From assembly GCA_045597645.1 (NCBI GenBank), contig JAZLKM010000006.1:1-47596 (forward strand): a DNA stretch of 47,596 bases, in the 5' to 3' direction. A program made the translations under genes and the position numbers. Below the pieces are notes generated by a model, which made no database searches, was not told the DNA's origin, and worked only from the letters and a program-made list of their open reading frames with translations. Source of the DNA: JAKSSE01 sp045597645. GTDB taxonomy: Bacteria > Bacillota > Clostridia > Lachnospirales > Lachnospiraceae. The number at the start of each line of letters is the position of its first letter. Position 1 is the first letter of the stretch. Shown in pieces: positions 1 through 8,189 of the stretch.

Positions 1-301
1 CCACCGGCAGATGCATTAGCGGCACTTAGCGATACGGCACAGTGGTGAGAGGTGCATCCATGTACGGGTCAAGCCTTGAAAATCTACAAGCCCCCAAAAG
101 CTGGATGAATTAAGAAGCCACATCTCAGACAACTGGAGACCGGGCGCGCAGCATCGCCAAACAAGAATCGCCACCAGATTCACGAATGCAGGGCTCTGAG
201 TGCCATGGAGGAAGGGGCATGGGTCTTCTGCAAATTGGTGTATAGGTAACCTATGGCGGGTGGGGTGCGTCGGACGTAGAGCCATGCGTGGCAACAAAAA
301 A
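1..301. other. GC-richer unassigned block at the left edge
   Basis: This stretch has no gene I can support. Its GC content is about 54% by count, well above the flanking genes. All three forward frames meet a stop within the first 50 bases, and the longer minus frame (about 97 codons) reads like a shadow with no recognisable domain. Short inverted repeats are present, for example ATAGG/CCTAT near 242-254. It does not match the conserved cores I know for tmRNA, RNase P RNA, SRP RNA or 6S RNA. It could be part of a structured RNA or a remnant of a mobile element continuing to the left. Confidence 0.3.
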
Positions 302-324
302 GCCTCCACCGGCCGGGTGGAGGC
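302..324 (-). terminator. Rho-independent terminator of the kinase/regulator operon
   Basis: Read on the minus strand, a GC-rich stem (GCCTCCACC pairing with GGTGGAGGC) is followed directly by a run of six T. It lies 20-40 bases past the stop codon of the histidine kinase gene and ends the two-component operon. Confidence 0.9.
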
Positions 325-342
325 GAAGTATGGCTATTAGGG

Positions 343-2814
343 TTAGTCTTGAGCGATTGGGAGCTCGACGTCGACTCTGAAGAGGTCGCCGTCGATGCGG
401 ATGTCGAACTGGCCGCCAAGGTTCTGGGTGAGGCTTGCAGCAATGGATAAGCCAAGACCGCTGCCCTCGGTGTTGCGTGATGAGTCTCCACGGACGAAGC
501 GTTCCTTAAGCTCCTCGGGTGTGATGCTAAGAGGCTCCTTGGAGATGTTTTTAATGGAGAATCTTGCCATGTTGTCTACAACATAGAGTTCTACGTATAC
601 CCTAGTTCCGGGTAATGCATATTTAGCAGCATTGTTGTAGAGGTTCTCAAGCACTCTGTATAGGTACCTTCCGTCAGTATTTACGCGGACAGGTGGAGTA
701 GCCAGATTTTCTATTACAGCCAGATCAGACTTCTCAAATTTTTCCTTGGTCTCGCCATCAACCTGATGGATAATTTCTACAAAATCAAGGATGGTCTTCT
801 CGAGCTGAATGTTACCGCTGGAGGCCTTGGAAGCTTCCACGACATCCTCGGTAAGCTGCTTAAGCCGGGCTGACTTTTGCTCTAACACTGAAATGTATTC
901 CTGGGCTTTCTCGTTGTCGTCAACTTCCTTTTTCAAAAGGTCAATGTAGGTAATGATAGAAGTGAGTGGTGTCTTAAGGTCATGCGAGACATTAGTGATG
1001 AGGTCTACCTTCATCTTCTCGTCAGCAATGGAGCGAGCGACTGCACTCTTTATCATATCCTGCATGCTATTAACATCTTCTGCAATCTCACGAGCATCAC
1101 TAGGCATGCCTTTTGTGTTGATTGCGAGATTTTCGCCGCTTCTCATATCCTTAAGTGACTTCTTGATCTTATCAACAGATGACAGGTAGATAAGCACATA
1201 CACAACGAGACCGATGTCAGCAATAAGGGCTAATATGAAGAGTCCTGCTGATCTGTTCCCAGCTGCAATAACATTAAATATCAGCGCCACTGCAAAAACT
1301 ACGGTACCGCGTACTCTGCCTGGCACAACGCCCGCAAGCAGATTATTCAGTGCAATAATTCCCTTAATGATCCAGCCAATAATACTATTTTTGAAGAAGG
1401 TATCTGCCTTAAATCTCTTCACCAGCGAATTGAATCCTGCGAAAAATAGCAATCCAGATAAGAGTCCGTATACTGAAAAGATACCAACTGACAAGTCGCT
1501 AGGCATCGTGCTGCGATTATTTGCCCAGAACGGAAGTGCTGTAAGGTATGTCAGTATAAATTCAAGGCCAATGATTATCGCCACAGCAAGTCCGGTAGGA
1601 AGCTTGTCAAAGCCGTTCAGATATATTTCACCTTCATAACCCTTTTTATGCCCAGCGCTTATTCCGCTAAGTAGCAAGATTACGAACAGTGCTATTCCGA
1701 ATACTACCAGCACTGATTCGAGCTGATCATATGCTGTGTTAATCTGCGAGTATTTATACCATCCTGCCTGGTACTCATCATCTACCTCTGCTGTCTCGTC
1801 AACGAAGCCACATACAATGAGTCCCTTCAGGTCATCTCCAAATGTCTTAGTGAGTCCTGCGGCTATCTCATCCATTCCGCTTATGGTTCCATTACAGGTA
1901 TTGCTATCATAGTAAACTAGATATTTTTCATGTTTTTTTGATTCATCCACATACTCGAGTGCTCTTGCATAATCGCAGAATGGCACATGGTTGGTATATA
2001 AAAATCCGTTATTCTGATCTACGATAAGCCACTTGAAATTGCTTGCTGTAGTATTTAGAGAGCTTGATGACTTATATCCCTCATAGATTTCCTTGTACTT
2101 TGGCAATAGCATCGGAAGCGCTTCCACAACCTGATAATAGGCCTCATTACCACCAGCCTGATTAGTGATTTCAACTATGCTCCTGCCGTCTACGAATTTG
2201 GTAGAAAAAATGCCCTTAAGGTCTATATTTTCTATGTAATAAAAGGTACCTATGTCTAGCTCATCCGCGTTTGATATTTCGCGGCCCTTATCGTCTATGA
2301 ACTTAATCTCTGTAAATGGTTGAATCTTGCCGTCGTCTATCTGTTCAAGCCTATACTTCATAATTTCACCGTAATAGGTGTCAGATAGATAATATTTGTT
2401 ATGCTCTCTGTCAAAATACTCATACACAGTATCCTGCTTGTCAGAGCTTGTTGCTGCACATGCCCACTCATACAATATGTCCTTGTTAATGTCGAGATAA
2501 TCTCCGCCCAATGCACTGACTAGTGACTTATAGCCACCCTGCATCTCCAGAAATTCCAGAATACTGATATTCTGGTCGTCATTGTTAAAATACTTAACTG
2601 AGGTCTGTGCGTACACTGCTCTCGAGAGATCTCTCTCTACAAGCTGCGTGAATTCCTCTGTTTCGTCAAATGCAACATTCCCGCCTTGCAGGTCCTGAAA
2701 ATAATTAGTCCTGCTGGCCACATATCCTACTGTTCCAAGCATTATGGTAATACAAGCTATTCCCAGCGCTGACAGTATTGTCTTATAAATAGTTGATGAA
2801 TTAATTTTTTTCAA
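343..2814 (-). CDS. Membrane sensor histidine kinase with large extracellular and multi-TM region
   Basis: 823-residue sensor kinase. There is an N-terminal membrane segment (about 13-33), an extracellular domain of roughly 330 residues, then about six further hydrophobic segments between 370 and 560, a HAMP-like linker, a HisKA domain with the phosphorylated histidine at about 611 (VSHDLKTPLT), an N box (NLYNNAAKY) and a G box (GSGLGLS). The start is TTG, because the ORF opens 14 bases inside the upstream regulator gene and a GGGGAGTGGGG ribosome site sits just ahead, which suggests translational coupling. It should phosphorylate the OmpR-type regulator encoded just upstream. The multi-pass membrane module between sensor and kinase is larger than in most kinases of this type; the signal is unknown. 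Confidence 0.93.
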   Translation of the reverse strand: MKKINSSTIYKTILSALGIACITIMLGTVGYVASRTNYFQDLQGGNVAFDETEEFTQLVERDLSRAVYAQTSVKYFNNDDQNISILEFLEMQGGYKSLVSALGGDYLDINKDILYEWACAATSSDKQDTVYEYFDREHNKYYLSDTYYGEIMKYRLEQIDDGKIQPFTEIKFIDDKGREISNADELDIGTFYYIENIDLKGIFSTKFVDGRSIVEITNQAGGNEAYYQVVEALPMLLPKYKEIYEGYKSSSSLNTTASNFKWLIVDQNNGFLYTNHVPFCDYARALEYVDESKKHEKYLVYYDSNTCNGTISGMDEIAAGLTKTFGDDLKGLIVCGFVDETAEVDDEYQAGWYKYSQINTAYDQLESVLVVFGIALFVILLLSGISAGHKKGYEGEIYLNGFDKLPTGLAVAIIIGLEFILTYLTALPFWANNRSTMPSDLSVGIFSVYGLLSGLLFFAGFNSLVKRFKADTFFKNSIIGWIIKGIIALNNLLAGVVPGRVRGTVVFAVALIFNVIAAGNRSAGLFILALIADIGLVVYVLIYLSSVDKIKKSLKDMRSGENLAINTKGMPSDAREIAEDVNSMQDMIKSAVARSIADEKMKVDLITNVSHDLKTPLTSIITYIDLLKKEVDDNEKAQEYISVLEQKSARLKQLTEDVVEASKASSGNIQLEKTILDFVEIIHQVDGETKEKFEKSDLAVIENLATPPVRVNTDGRYLYRVLENLYNNAAKYALPGTRVYVELYVVDNMARFSIKNISKEPLSITPEELKERFVRGDSSRNTEGSGLGLSIAASLTQNLGGQFDIRIDGDLFRVDVELPIAQD

Positions 2815-3499
2815 TTTTATACCCCACTCCCCAGACCAGTTTTAAGTATCTGGGTTCCTTTGGATTGATTTCGATTTTTTCTCTTATGTGTCTAATATGC
2901 ACTGCCACGGTATTGTCTGACTCGATGGAATCTTCGCGCCATATCTTCTCATATATCTCAGAGGTAGAGAAAACTTTACCAGCATTCTCCATTAGCAGAA
3001 GCAATATGCTGTATTCTATAGGTGTAAGTCGAACCTGCTCACCATCGACAAGTATTTCTTTCTTCTCGTCATCGATCACCAGACCGCCTATGGTAATAGA
3101 CTTAGGGCTGTCAGTCTTGGCTGCTCCACTACCAAGCATATAGTATCTTCTGAGCAATGACTTCACTCTGGCTAAAAGTTCTAGTGGACTAAACGGCTTA
3201 GTCACATAATCATCTGCACCCGCGTTCAGTCCCAGCACCTTGTCTGCATCCTGTGACTTAGCTGACAGAAGTATGATTGGCATACCATTGTCCTCGCGAA
3301 TTTTGAGAAGTGCTCTGACTCCATCCATTCGTGGCATCATTATGTCCATGATCAATAAATCTGGCTGCTCCTTTTTCACTGCCTCAAGAGCCTCTATTCC
3401 GTCATAGGCCTTGGTGACTTCATAGCCCTCCTGGGTCAGATATATATCTATTGCATCTACGATTTCATGATCATCATCACAGACAAGTATTTTGTACAT
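2801..3499 (-). CDS. OmpR/PhoB-family response regulator
   Basis: 232-residue response regulator. The receiver domain has the acidic pocket CDDD (7-10), phosphoacceptor Asp52 in LLIMDIMMPRMDG, the switch residue in LLSAK and a conserved Lys in TKPF. The C-terminal half is a winged-helix DNA-binding domain with the usual ending GVGYKIE. The ATG follows a strong GAGGAGGAAACGT site. It is the first gene of the operon and overlaps the kinase gene by 14 bases, so the pair is made together. Targets are unknown; autoregulation or control of envelope genes would be usual for the family. Confidence 0.96.
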   Translation of the reverse strand: MYKILVCDDDHEIVDAIDIYLTQEGYEVTKAYDGIEALEAVKKEQPDLLIMDIMMPRMDGVRALLKIREDNGMPIILLSAKSQDADKVLGLNAGADDYVTKPFSPLELLARVKSLLRRYYMLGSGAAKTDSPKSITIGGLVIDDEKKEILVDGEQVRLTPIEYSILLLLMENAGKVFSTSEIYEKIWREDSIESDNTVAVHIRHIREKIEINPKEPRYLKLVWGVGYKIEKN

Positions 3500-3610
3500 T
3501 ACGTTTCCTCCTCGTTCTTACCGTCTGTGAGCATAATATATCTCATAGACATTAAGAAAAAAGTATGCAAAATATTAAGAATTTCGAAAGAATCCACTAA
3601 ATAATTCAAA

Positions 3611-3630
3611 AGGCCACCCAAAGGCGGCCT
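3611..3630 (-). terminator. Terminator after thymidine kinase gene
   Basis: On the minus strand AGGCCGCC pairs with GGTGGCCT (one G-T pair) around a four-base loop, followed by TTTTG. It lies just past the thymidine kinase stop and separates it from the two-component operon. Confidence 0.8.
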
Positions 3631-3636
3631 AAATCT

Positions 3637-4212
3637 TTATTGGTTTGTATCAGGTCCTAGCTGTCCCAGCTTAAAATGCTTTCTACAGAGGGCCACGTAG
3701 CTATCGTTGGCTCCCAGCATAACCTGAGGGCCACTTCTCACGACGCCATTCTCATTATATCTGGTATTACATGTCGCCTTGTGACCACACCAGCATACTG
3801 TCTTAACCTCATGTATAGCATCCGCTATAGCAATTATTCTCTCACTTCCTGGAAATAGCTTATTCTGAAAATCAGTTCTAAGTCCGTATGCCACTACTGG
3901 CACATTCATAAAATCTACTATATCAGATAGAAAATCTACCTGTTCTGGAGTAGCGAACTGCACCTCATCAACTATGATACAGTCATATTCCTTTATCTCG
4001 GCCTCACTCATATTTACCAAGTCATCCAGAAAAACGCACTCATGCTCAAGTCCCACTCTGGACTTGATTACACGCTCCCCATCTCTGGTATCAATTTTGG
4101 GCTTCACCAGCATAGCCTTTTGACCGACTTCCTCATAATTAAAGTGAGTCATAAGTGCATTTGCTGACTTTGATGAGCCCATTGCTCCATAGTAGTAATA
4201 TAACTTTGCCAT
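3637..4212 (-). CDS. tdk: Thymidine kinase
   Basis: 191-residue type II thymidine kinase that phosphorylates thymidine with ATP in the pyrimidine salvage pathway. The N-terminus MAKLYYYYGAMGSSKS contains the P-loop, the Walker B segment is CIIVDEVQF with the catalytic Glu, and zinc ligands are provided by CWCGHKATC and by VALCRKH near the C-terminus. The length is normal for the family. The ATG is preceded by AGAGGATATTGT. It lies downstream of the DUF1846 gene with about 50 bases between and ends in a terminator, so it is probably the last gene of that unit. Confidence 0.96.
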   Translation of the reverse strand: MAKLYYYYGAMGSSKSANALMTHFNYEEVGQKAMLVKPKIDTRDGERVIKSRVGLEHECVFLDDLVNMSEAEIKEYDCIIVDEVQFATPEQVDFLSDIVDFMNVPVVAYGLRTDFQNKLFPGSERIIAIADAIHEVKTVCWCGHKATCNTRYNENGVVRSGPQVMLGANDSYVALCRKHFKLGQLGPDTNQ

Positions 4213-4260
4213 ACAATATCCTCTGCTTAATTAAGTGGGCCTACCTATTGCTTACCGCTA

Positions 4261-5745
4261 TTAGTTATGGAATAAACCTGTTGAACCGTATTCCGGCTCG
4301 CATGTCACATTAATTCCCAGATTTCTAAATGTCTTCATATCTACCTGAGACAAAATTACAGTCGAGTGCATTTCAGCTCCCTTTAGGTTCTGTAGCTGTT
4401 CAACTGCCAGCTTACCCATATCATTAGTTACAGCACTAATTGACAGTGCTATAAGCACTTCATCTGTATGAAGCCTTGGATTCTTATTTCCAAGATGTGA
4501 AGTTTTGAGATCCTGAATAGGAGCTATAATCGATGGTGAGATCAGTTTTATCTCATCAGGTATACCAGCAAGATGCTTTAATGCATTCAGGATAACTGCG
4601 GATGCAGGTCCTAATAGCTCGCTGGTCTTGCCTGTTACGATGGTGCCATCAGGAAGCTCCATAGCTGCTGCCGGAAGTCCGGTCATGGTCTCCTTCTGAA
4701 GTGCAGGTCCAACTGCCGGTCTGTCAGAAGAAGTAACACCACACTGCTTCATCAGTAACTCAAGCTTTAATATCTCATCATCGCTGGCATTTCCTTTGCG
4801 TCTTGCACAAAGAGTATTGAAATATCTTCTGATAATCTCCTGCTTTGATGCCTCACAGCAAGCGTCATCATCTACGATGCCATAGCCTGCCATATTGACA
4901 CCCATATCGGTAGGTGACTTATACGGGCACTCGCCCATAATGGTCTCAAATGTTGTCTTAAGAACCGGGAAAATCTCAACATCTCTATTGTAGTTAACTG
5001 TGGTCTCCCCGTATGCCTCCAGATGGAATGGGTCAATCATATTTACATCCGCAAGATCCGCCGTAGCTGCCTCGTATGCCAGATTCACCGGATGCTTTAA
5101 TGGAATGTTCCAGATAGGGAAGGTCTCGTACTTTGCATATCCAGCCTGTACACCCCTCTTGTGCTCATGGTACAGCTGTGACAGACAGGTAGCCATCTTG
5201 CCTGAGCCAGGTCCCGGTGCAGTGATTACTACCAGCGATCTGGTAGTCTCGATATATTCATTCTTGCCAAAGCCTTCATCGCTTATAATGTATGACACAT
5301 TCGAAGGATACCCCGGAATGGTGTAGTGACGGAACACCTTCATTCCAAGAGACTCCAGTTTCTTTTGATATGCAACAGCTGAAGGCTGCCCTGCAAATCT
5401 TGTGAGACATACACTACCTACATAAAGGCCATATCCACGAAATGCATCTATAAGTCTAAGTACATCCAGGTCATAAGTAATACCATAATCAGCTCGTGAT
5501 TTGTTTTTCTCAATATCCTCAGCGTTAATTACGATTACAACCTCAGCCTCATCCTTGAGCTGAGACAGCATCACAATCTTGCTGTCAGGCTTGAATCCCG
5601 GCAGTACACGTGACGCATGATGATCGTCAAAAAGCTTGCCTCCAAACTCCAGATAGAGCTTGCCTCCAAACTCAGAAATACGCTCCTTAATCTTCTCAGA
5701 CTGAAGCTTTAAATATTTGTCATTATCAAATCCCTGTCTGTTCAT
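4261..5745 (-). CDS. DUF1846 family protein
   Basis: About 494 residues, matching the DUF1846 family, a conserved Firmicutes protein of unknown biochemical role. I recognise the N-terminal block GFDNDKYLKLQSEKIKERI followed by the repeated LYLEFGGKLFDDHHASRVLPGF segment, a glycine-rich stretch ITAPGPGSGKMATCLSQ that resembles a phosphate-binding loop, and the C-terminal half with paired ISAVTND. Two ATGs stand in tandem; GGAG ends only two bases before the first and five before the second, so I use the second. No membrane segment or signal peptide is visible. A possible nucleotide-binding function is inferred from the glycine-rich loop only. Confidence 0.9.
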   Translation of the reverse strand: MNRQGFDNDKYLKLQSEKIKERISEFGGKLYLEFGGKLFDDHHASRVLPGFKPDSKIVMLSQLKDEAEVVIVINAEDIEKNKSRADYGITYDLDVLRLIDAFRGYGLYVGSVCLTRFAGQPSAVAYQKKLESLGMKVFRHYTIPGYPSNVSYIISDEGFGKNEYIETTRSLVVITAPGPGSGKMATCLSQLYHEHKRGVQAGYAKYETFPIWNIPLKHPVNLAYEAATADLADVNMIDPFHLEAYGETTVNYNRDVEIFPVLKTTFETIMGECPYKSPTDMGVNMAGYGIVDDDACCEASKQEIIRRYFNTLCARRKGNASDDEILKLELLMKQCGVTSSDRPAVGPALQKETMTGLPAAAMELPDGTIVTGKTSELLGPASAVILNALKHLAGIPDEIKLISPSIIAPIQDLKTSHLGNKNPRLHTDEVLIALSISAVTNDMGKLAVEQLQNLKGAEMHSTVILSQVDMKTFRNLGINVTCEPEYGSTGLFHN

Positions 5746-5781
5746 CATCTCTCCTTCTCAACAGAAAAACAAAACACAAAA

Positions 5782-5810
5782 ATTATACATCATCTTCTCA
5801 TTTTTTATAA
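5782..5810 (-). promoter_or_regulatory. Candidate promoter for the DUF1846-tdk unit
   Basis: On the minus strand a perfect TATAAT (5782-5787) lies 17 bases from a weak -35 element TTATAA (5805-5810), about 35 bases before the DUF1846 start. The -35 match is poor, so this is a candidate only. Confidence 0.4.
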
Positions 5811-5821
5811 GGCTTTTATCG

Positions 5822-6274
5822 CTAAAATCCCAACTGCTCTGAGTCAAGATATATTGTGAATGGTCCATCATTCACCAGACTCACCTTCATATCCGCTCCA
5901 AACGAGCCACAGCCTACATGTCTGCACTCAGCTGCAAGTATCTCCTTCATGTATTCATACAATTCGTTGGCGTAGTCTGGCTTTCCTGCCTCCACAAACG
6001 AAGGTCTATTCCCCTTCCTACACTGGGCGTAAAGAGTGAACTGTGATATCAAAAGAATCTCTCCATCCACATCACTAAGCGACAGATTGATTTTATCATT
6101 TTCATCATCAAAAATGCGAAGGCCCAGTATCTTTTTCGCCATCTTATCCGCTGTCTCTTTTGTGTCAGAGTCTGCCACTCCTAAAAAAATTACATATCCC
6201 TTTCCTACCTCGCCTATGACCTGGCCATCCACCTTGACATTTGCCTCTAGTACTCTTTGTATAACCGCTCTCAT
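5822..6274 (-). CDS. dtd: D-aminoacyl-tRNA deacylase
   Basis: 150-residue DTD enzyme that removes D-amino acids (and glycine from mischarged tRNA-Ala) from tRNA, a homodimeric editing enzyme in the cytoplasm. The N-terminus MRAVIQRV is the family's usual start, the SQFTLYA motif is the first catalytic signature, and NDGPFTIYL is the second, corresponding to the cross-subunit Gly-cisPro motif. The reading frame can be extended to a GTG 15 bases upstream, but the GGAG ribosome site fits the ATG at 6274 and not the GTG. It lies downstream of the SUF-like genes but a terminator separates them. Confidence 0.95.
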   Translation of the reverse strand: MRAVIQRVLEANVKVDGQVIGEVGKGYVIFLGVADSDTKETADKMAKKILGLRIFDDENDKINLSLSDVDGEILLISQFTLYAQCRKGNRPSFVEAGKPDYANELYEYMKEILAAECRHVGCGSFGADMKVSLVNDGPFTIYLDSEQLGF

Positions 6275-6290
6275 ATACGCTCCATACACC

Positions 6291-6320
6291 TATAAAGCCG
6301 GACCCCAAAAGGCTCCGGCT
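6291..6320 (-). terminator. Terminator after the SufB-like gene
   Basis: On the minus strand AGCCGGA and TCCGGCT form a seven-pair stem around an 11-base loop, followed by TTTATA. It lies between the SufB-like stop and the dtd start. The stem partly overlaps the dtd leader, so it could also affect dtd expression. Confidence 0.65.
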
Positions 6321-6335
6321 CCATATCGATTATGA

Positions 6336-7253
6336 TTACTTCAAAAATCCGTTAACTATCTGTTCCTCAGCTTCCTCCTCAGTAAGTCCCAGGGTCATGA
6401 GCTTGATAATCTGTTCTCCTGCGATCTTACCAATGGCCGCCTCATGCACCAGTGAGGCATCAAGGTTAGCTGCATCAAGTGACGGTACTGCAATCACCCG
6501 ACCCTTGTCCATCAAGATACCATCACATTCCGAATGTCCGTAGCACTTGGCATTACCACACACATTTGATTTAAATACCTGATATGACTCATCTCTTGCA
6601 ACAGATCGCGATACCACGTCTGTACGGCAGTCATCGCCGTTTAGCTGGACGTCAAAGTTGGTCTCGGCATACTGCTTGCCGTGGGTCATTATCTTCTCTT
6701 TAATAATTAGAGTCGCACCGGCCTTAAGCTCTGCCTTCGTATCACGCTTGGTAGAGTCCACACCCTTTATCTGTGTGGTCTCCATCTCCATGTATGAGTC
6801 TTCGTCCTGGTAAACTATGGTGACCGGATTAAGGATTCTCTCACCCTTGCCTTCACCTTCGCCATAGTGCTTTTCTACATATTTTACTTTCGCACCCCTG
6901 CTAAGATGAAATGCATGAATACCGTCGTGCTGAGTGGTGTCATCACCAGCGCAGTGTATACCGCATCCAGCCACTATTGTGACATCTGCATCCTCGCCCA
7001 CATAGAAATCATTGTACACAACATCCTTTAATCCTGACTGGCTGAGAATAACCGGTATATGTACCGACTCATTCTTGGTACCAGGTTTAATGATAATATC
7101 TATTCCAGGCTTATCTTCCTTGGTTACTATCTCTATATTAGCTGTCGACTTTCTCTCCAATGCTGCACCGTTGCTACGAATGTTGTACGCACCTTCTGGT
7201 ATCTTGTGCAGATCATCGAGCTGTGACAGCATATGCTTTTGTAATTCGTCCAT
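6336..7253 (-). CDS. SufB/SufD-like scaffold protein of a minimal SUF system
   Basis: 305-residue SufB/SufD-family protein with the beta-helix core (PVILSQSGLKDVVYNDFYVG, VTIVAGCGIHCAGDDTTQHDG) and the C-terminal HEAAIGKIAGEQI segment that forms the SufC-contacting helix region. It is much shorter than typical SufB. A cysteine (VAGCGIHC) and several histidines lie in the core. It sits 9 bases downstream of a SufC-like ATPase with no sufS, sufU or second sufB/D, matching the two-gene SUF-like layout found in many anaerobes and archaea. Its role is probably Fe-S cluster assembly; the cysteine source is not evident here. The ATG follows AAGGAG. Confidence 0.88.
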   Translation of the reverse strand: MDELQKHMLSQLDDLHKIPEGAYNIRSNGAALERKSTANIEIVTKEDKPGIDIIIKPGTKNESVHIPVILSQSGLKDVVYNDFYVGEDADVTIVAGCGIHCAGDDTTQHDGIHAFHLSRGAKVKYVEKHYGEGEGKGERILNPVTIVYQDEDSYMEMETTQIKGVDSTKRDTKAELKAGATLIIKEKIMTHGKQYAETNFDVQLNGDDCRTDVVSRSVARDESYQVFKSNVCGNAKCYGHSECDGILMDKGRVIAVPSLDAANLDASLVHEAAIGKIAGEQIIKLMTLGLTEEEAEEQIVNGFLK

Positions 7254-7262
7254 GTCTACTCC

Positions 7263-7988
7263 TTATACCACCTTGCTAATCAATGCGCTGCAGGCCTCCG
7301 ATGTGTCTAGAAGCTTCGGAAGCACCTCTGCCTTAGGTCCCTCCATGGTCACTTCTCCATCCCTTAATACAATTATCCTGTCAGCTATATCAAGGATCCT
7401 CTCCTGGTGGGAAATAATGACAATAGAGCCATTTATCTTCTCTCGCATACCCTCAAACACACGGATAAGATTATTGAAGCTCCACAGATCAATACCAGCC
7501 TCCGGCTCATCAAACAATGAAATCTTGGTGCCTCGCACCATGGTCATTGCAATCTCTATACGCTTAGCCTCTCCTCCTGAAAGAGATGCATTGAGCTCAC
7601 GGTCAATGTAGTCCTTTGCGCAAAGTCCCACCTCCGACAGATAGTGGCAGGCATCATTAAGTGAAAGCTCCCCTCCAGCCGCAAGGTTCAAAAGATCATG
7701 CACAGTGAGTCCCTTGAATCTAACTGGCTGTTGAAATGCAAAGCTGATACCCTTTTTCGCTCTCTCCGTTATGGTCAAGTCTGTAATATCCTCACCATCA
7801 AGCAAAATTTTGCCCGATGTAGGCTTGTATATTCCTGCAATAATCTTGGCCAGAGTAGATTTTCCTCCACCGTTTGGGCCAGTAATCGCCACAAAGCTGT
7901 CCTCTATTTTTAAGCTAACGTTCCTGAGAATGCCTCTCTCCACGTCATCTTCATTTACATCAAAGCAAATGTTCTGAAGTTCTAACAC
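7263..7988 (-). CDS. SufC-like ABC ATPase of a minimal SUF system
   Basis: 241-residue ABC ATPase of the SufC type: Walker A GPNGGGKST (about 39-47), Q-loop in FAFQQPVRFKG, signature LSGGEAKR, Walker B ISLFDEPEAGID and the switch histidine in IVIISHQERIL. There is no membrane partner nearby; the next gene encodes the SufB/D-like scaffold, so it should power cytoplasmic Fe-S cluster assembly and not transport. The start is GTG, with GGAGGAGTGAC just upstream. It is the first gene of the pair and is divergent from the hybrid kinase gene. Confidence 0.92.
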   Translation of the reverse strand: MLELQNICFDVNEDDVERGILRNVSLKIEDSFVAITGPNGGGKSTLAKIIAGIYKPTSGKILLDGEDITDLTITERAKKGISFAFQQPVRFKGLTVHDLLNLAAGGELSLNDACHYLSEVGLCAKDYIDRELNASLSGGEAKRIEIAMTMVRGTKISLFDEPEAGIDLWSFNNLIRVFEGMREKINGSIVIISHQERILDIADRIIVLRDGEVTMEGPKAEVLPKLLDTSEACSALISKVV

Positions 7989-8126
7989 GTCACTCCTCCA
8001 AATTCTGTCTTACGCCCATCTGTAGGGCATACATATTATTGCGTATCATTATAACATTATTGTCCTGTTTTCCCCAAGAAAAATTGCATTTTTTATTGTG
8101 CATGTCATCTTATCTTTGCTGCTTCA

Positions 8127-8155
8127 TTGATAGGCCTCATTTTTTCTGATAAAAT
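8127..8155 (+). promoter_or_regulatory. Promoter of the hybrid kinase-cupin unit
   Basis: TTGATA (8127-8132) and TAAAAT (8150-8155) are separated by 17 bases and lie 35 bases upstream of the kinase start. Both hexamers match the housekeeping consensus at five of six positions or close to it. Confidence 0.65.
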
Positions 8156-8189
8156 CACAGATAATCATTGTTTCCTTTGAGGGTGCACT

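Noticed and set aside
1..48. C-terminal end of a plus-strand gene at the left edge
   Set aside because: Only 15 codons are visible before a stop and no family can be recognised, so a gene cannot be supported.
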